5,356 bases of DNA from Treponema sp. (lineage in GTDB: Bacteria > Spirochaetota > Spirochaetia > Treponematales > Breznakiellaceae): the NCBI GenBank assembly GCA_031283905.1, contig JAITAW010000011.1, positions 1-5,356 on the forward strand. Direction: 5' to 3'. A program made the translations under genes and the position numbers. Shown here piece after piece: positions 4,974 through 5,356 of the stretch. Position 1 is the stretch's first letter, and the number at the start of each line of letters is the position of its first letter. The notes under the pieces are model-generated. The model worked only from the letters and a program-made list of their open reading frames with translations. It ran no database searches and was not told the origin of the DNA.

Positions 4974-5356
4974 ATGAAAACGATCCCTCTGTATTACGAT
5001 TATAATAGCGCCGAGCCTTTTAAGGCGGCGATTCTTGAAATCCGTCCTCTTGCCGCTGAAACTTCCGCGGTAACGCTGGATTCCTCCATTTTCTATCCCG
5101 AAGGCGGGGGCCAGCCCGCCGACCGGGGAACCGTCAACGGCGTTCCTTTACTCAACGTCATCGAAAAAGACCGCGAGATTCTCCACGTTATTTCACGTGA
5201 GAACGCCGCGCAACTTATGCCGGGACCCGCCGAGCTGGTGCTTGACGCCGAACGGCGCAGGGATCATACGGTTCACCATACGGGGCAGCACCTGCTTTCG
5301 GGAACGATTCTCCGCATGACCGGCGCGTATACGCTTTCCATGCACATGGGGGATGA
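4974..5356 (+). CDS. alaX: AlaX-type alanyl-tRNA editing protein, N-terminal part (runs off the window)
   Basis: The first 127 residues of a protein related to the editing domain of alanyl-tRNA synthetase, which hydrolyses Ser- or Gly-charged tRNA-Ala in trans. FYPEGGGQPADRG (40-52) is the glycine-rich strand and turn typical of the family. RRRDHTVHHTGQHLLSG (95-111) contains the H-x-x-x-H zinc pair H102/H106. The sequence begins with the TIPLYYDYN-like start common in long AlaX proteins, and the frame is still open at the window end, so a C-terminal zinc site and possibly a DHHA1 domain should follow. A full alanyl-tRNA synthetase is unlikely because the synthetase aminoacylation domain is absent upstream. 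The start lacks a ribosome binding site but sits six nucleotides after a -10-like hexamer. Lying next to mnmA, it makes a small tRNA-quality group. Confidence 0.85.
   Translation, partial: MKTIPLYYDYNSAEPFKAAILEIRPLAAETSAVTLDSSIFYPEGGGQPADRGTVNGVPLLNVIEKDREILHVISRENAAQLMPGPAELVLDAERRRDHTVHHTGQHLLSGTILRMTGAYTLSMHMGD

Noticed and set aside
1..5356. tRNA, rRNA, CRISPR arrays or phage-related modules
   Set aside because: No clover-leaf consensus, no regularly spaced repeats beyond the single 16-bp tandem pair, and no phage-type genes are visible.

Overview
The window looks like a moderately GC-rich (roughly 50%) bacterial chromosome segment from a spirochete, probably a treponeme-like member of the Spirochaetales. 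This rests on the remembered flavour of the YmdB, RseC-like, DRTGG, HD and MnmA proteins and was not tested by a search. The content is mostly housekeeping: nucleotide/phosphodiester metabolism, a redox membrane protein, a small heat-shock protein, folate salvage, tRNA thiolation and tRNA-aminoacylation proofreading. All intact genes read on the + strand.

Layout. (1) 1-682: the 3' end of a YmdB-family metallophosphoesterase gene overlaps by 20 bp a small RseC/MucC-family membrane protein gene, and a short terminator-like hairpin sits in the last codons of the latter. (2) 683-964: a 282-bp gene-free leader carries a plausible sigma70-type promoter, an 8-bp direct repeat spaced exactly 21 bp, and a GC-rich stem abutting the ribosome binding site of the next gene. 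(3) 965-1537: an Hsp20/alpha-crystallin gene, followed by a weak AT-rich terminator. (4) 1599-2521: a stand-alone DRTGG-domain gene overlaps a 5-formyltetrahydrofolate cyclo-ligase gene, whose true start may be a CTG fused to the upstream TGA stop. (5) 2522-3127: about 600 bp without an intact gene. On the minus strand it holds a frameshifted internal fragment of a glycoside hydrolase family 3 beta-glucosidase (2587-2911). Abutting this is a short protein-like reading frame (2910-3038) of unknown origin. (6) 3128-3712: an HD-domain hydrolase gene with no Shine-Dalgarno sequence. (7) 3721-3752: a perfect 16-bp tandem duplication between that gene and mnmA. (8) 3773-4894: mnmA (tRNA U34 2-thiouridylase) with a CxxC plus C cysteine set. 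(9) 4974-5356: the 5' part of an AlaX/AlaRS-type editing protein, cut by the window edge.

How the genes relate. YmdB and RseC look translationally coupled, as do DRTGG and cyclo-ligase. HD and mnmA are separated by only 60 bp and could share a transcript. The HD and alaX genes share one architecture: a -10-like hexamer, six nucleotides, then ATG, with no ribosome binding site, so both may give leaderless or nearly leaderless mRNAs. I see no mobile element, CRISPR array, tRNA or rRNA. I do not see a convincing new multi-gene system. The points most worth attention are the leaderless pair, the decayed minus-strand region, the His-to-Arg change in the YmdB metal motif and the structured Hsp20 leader.
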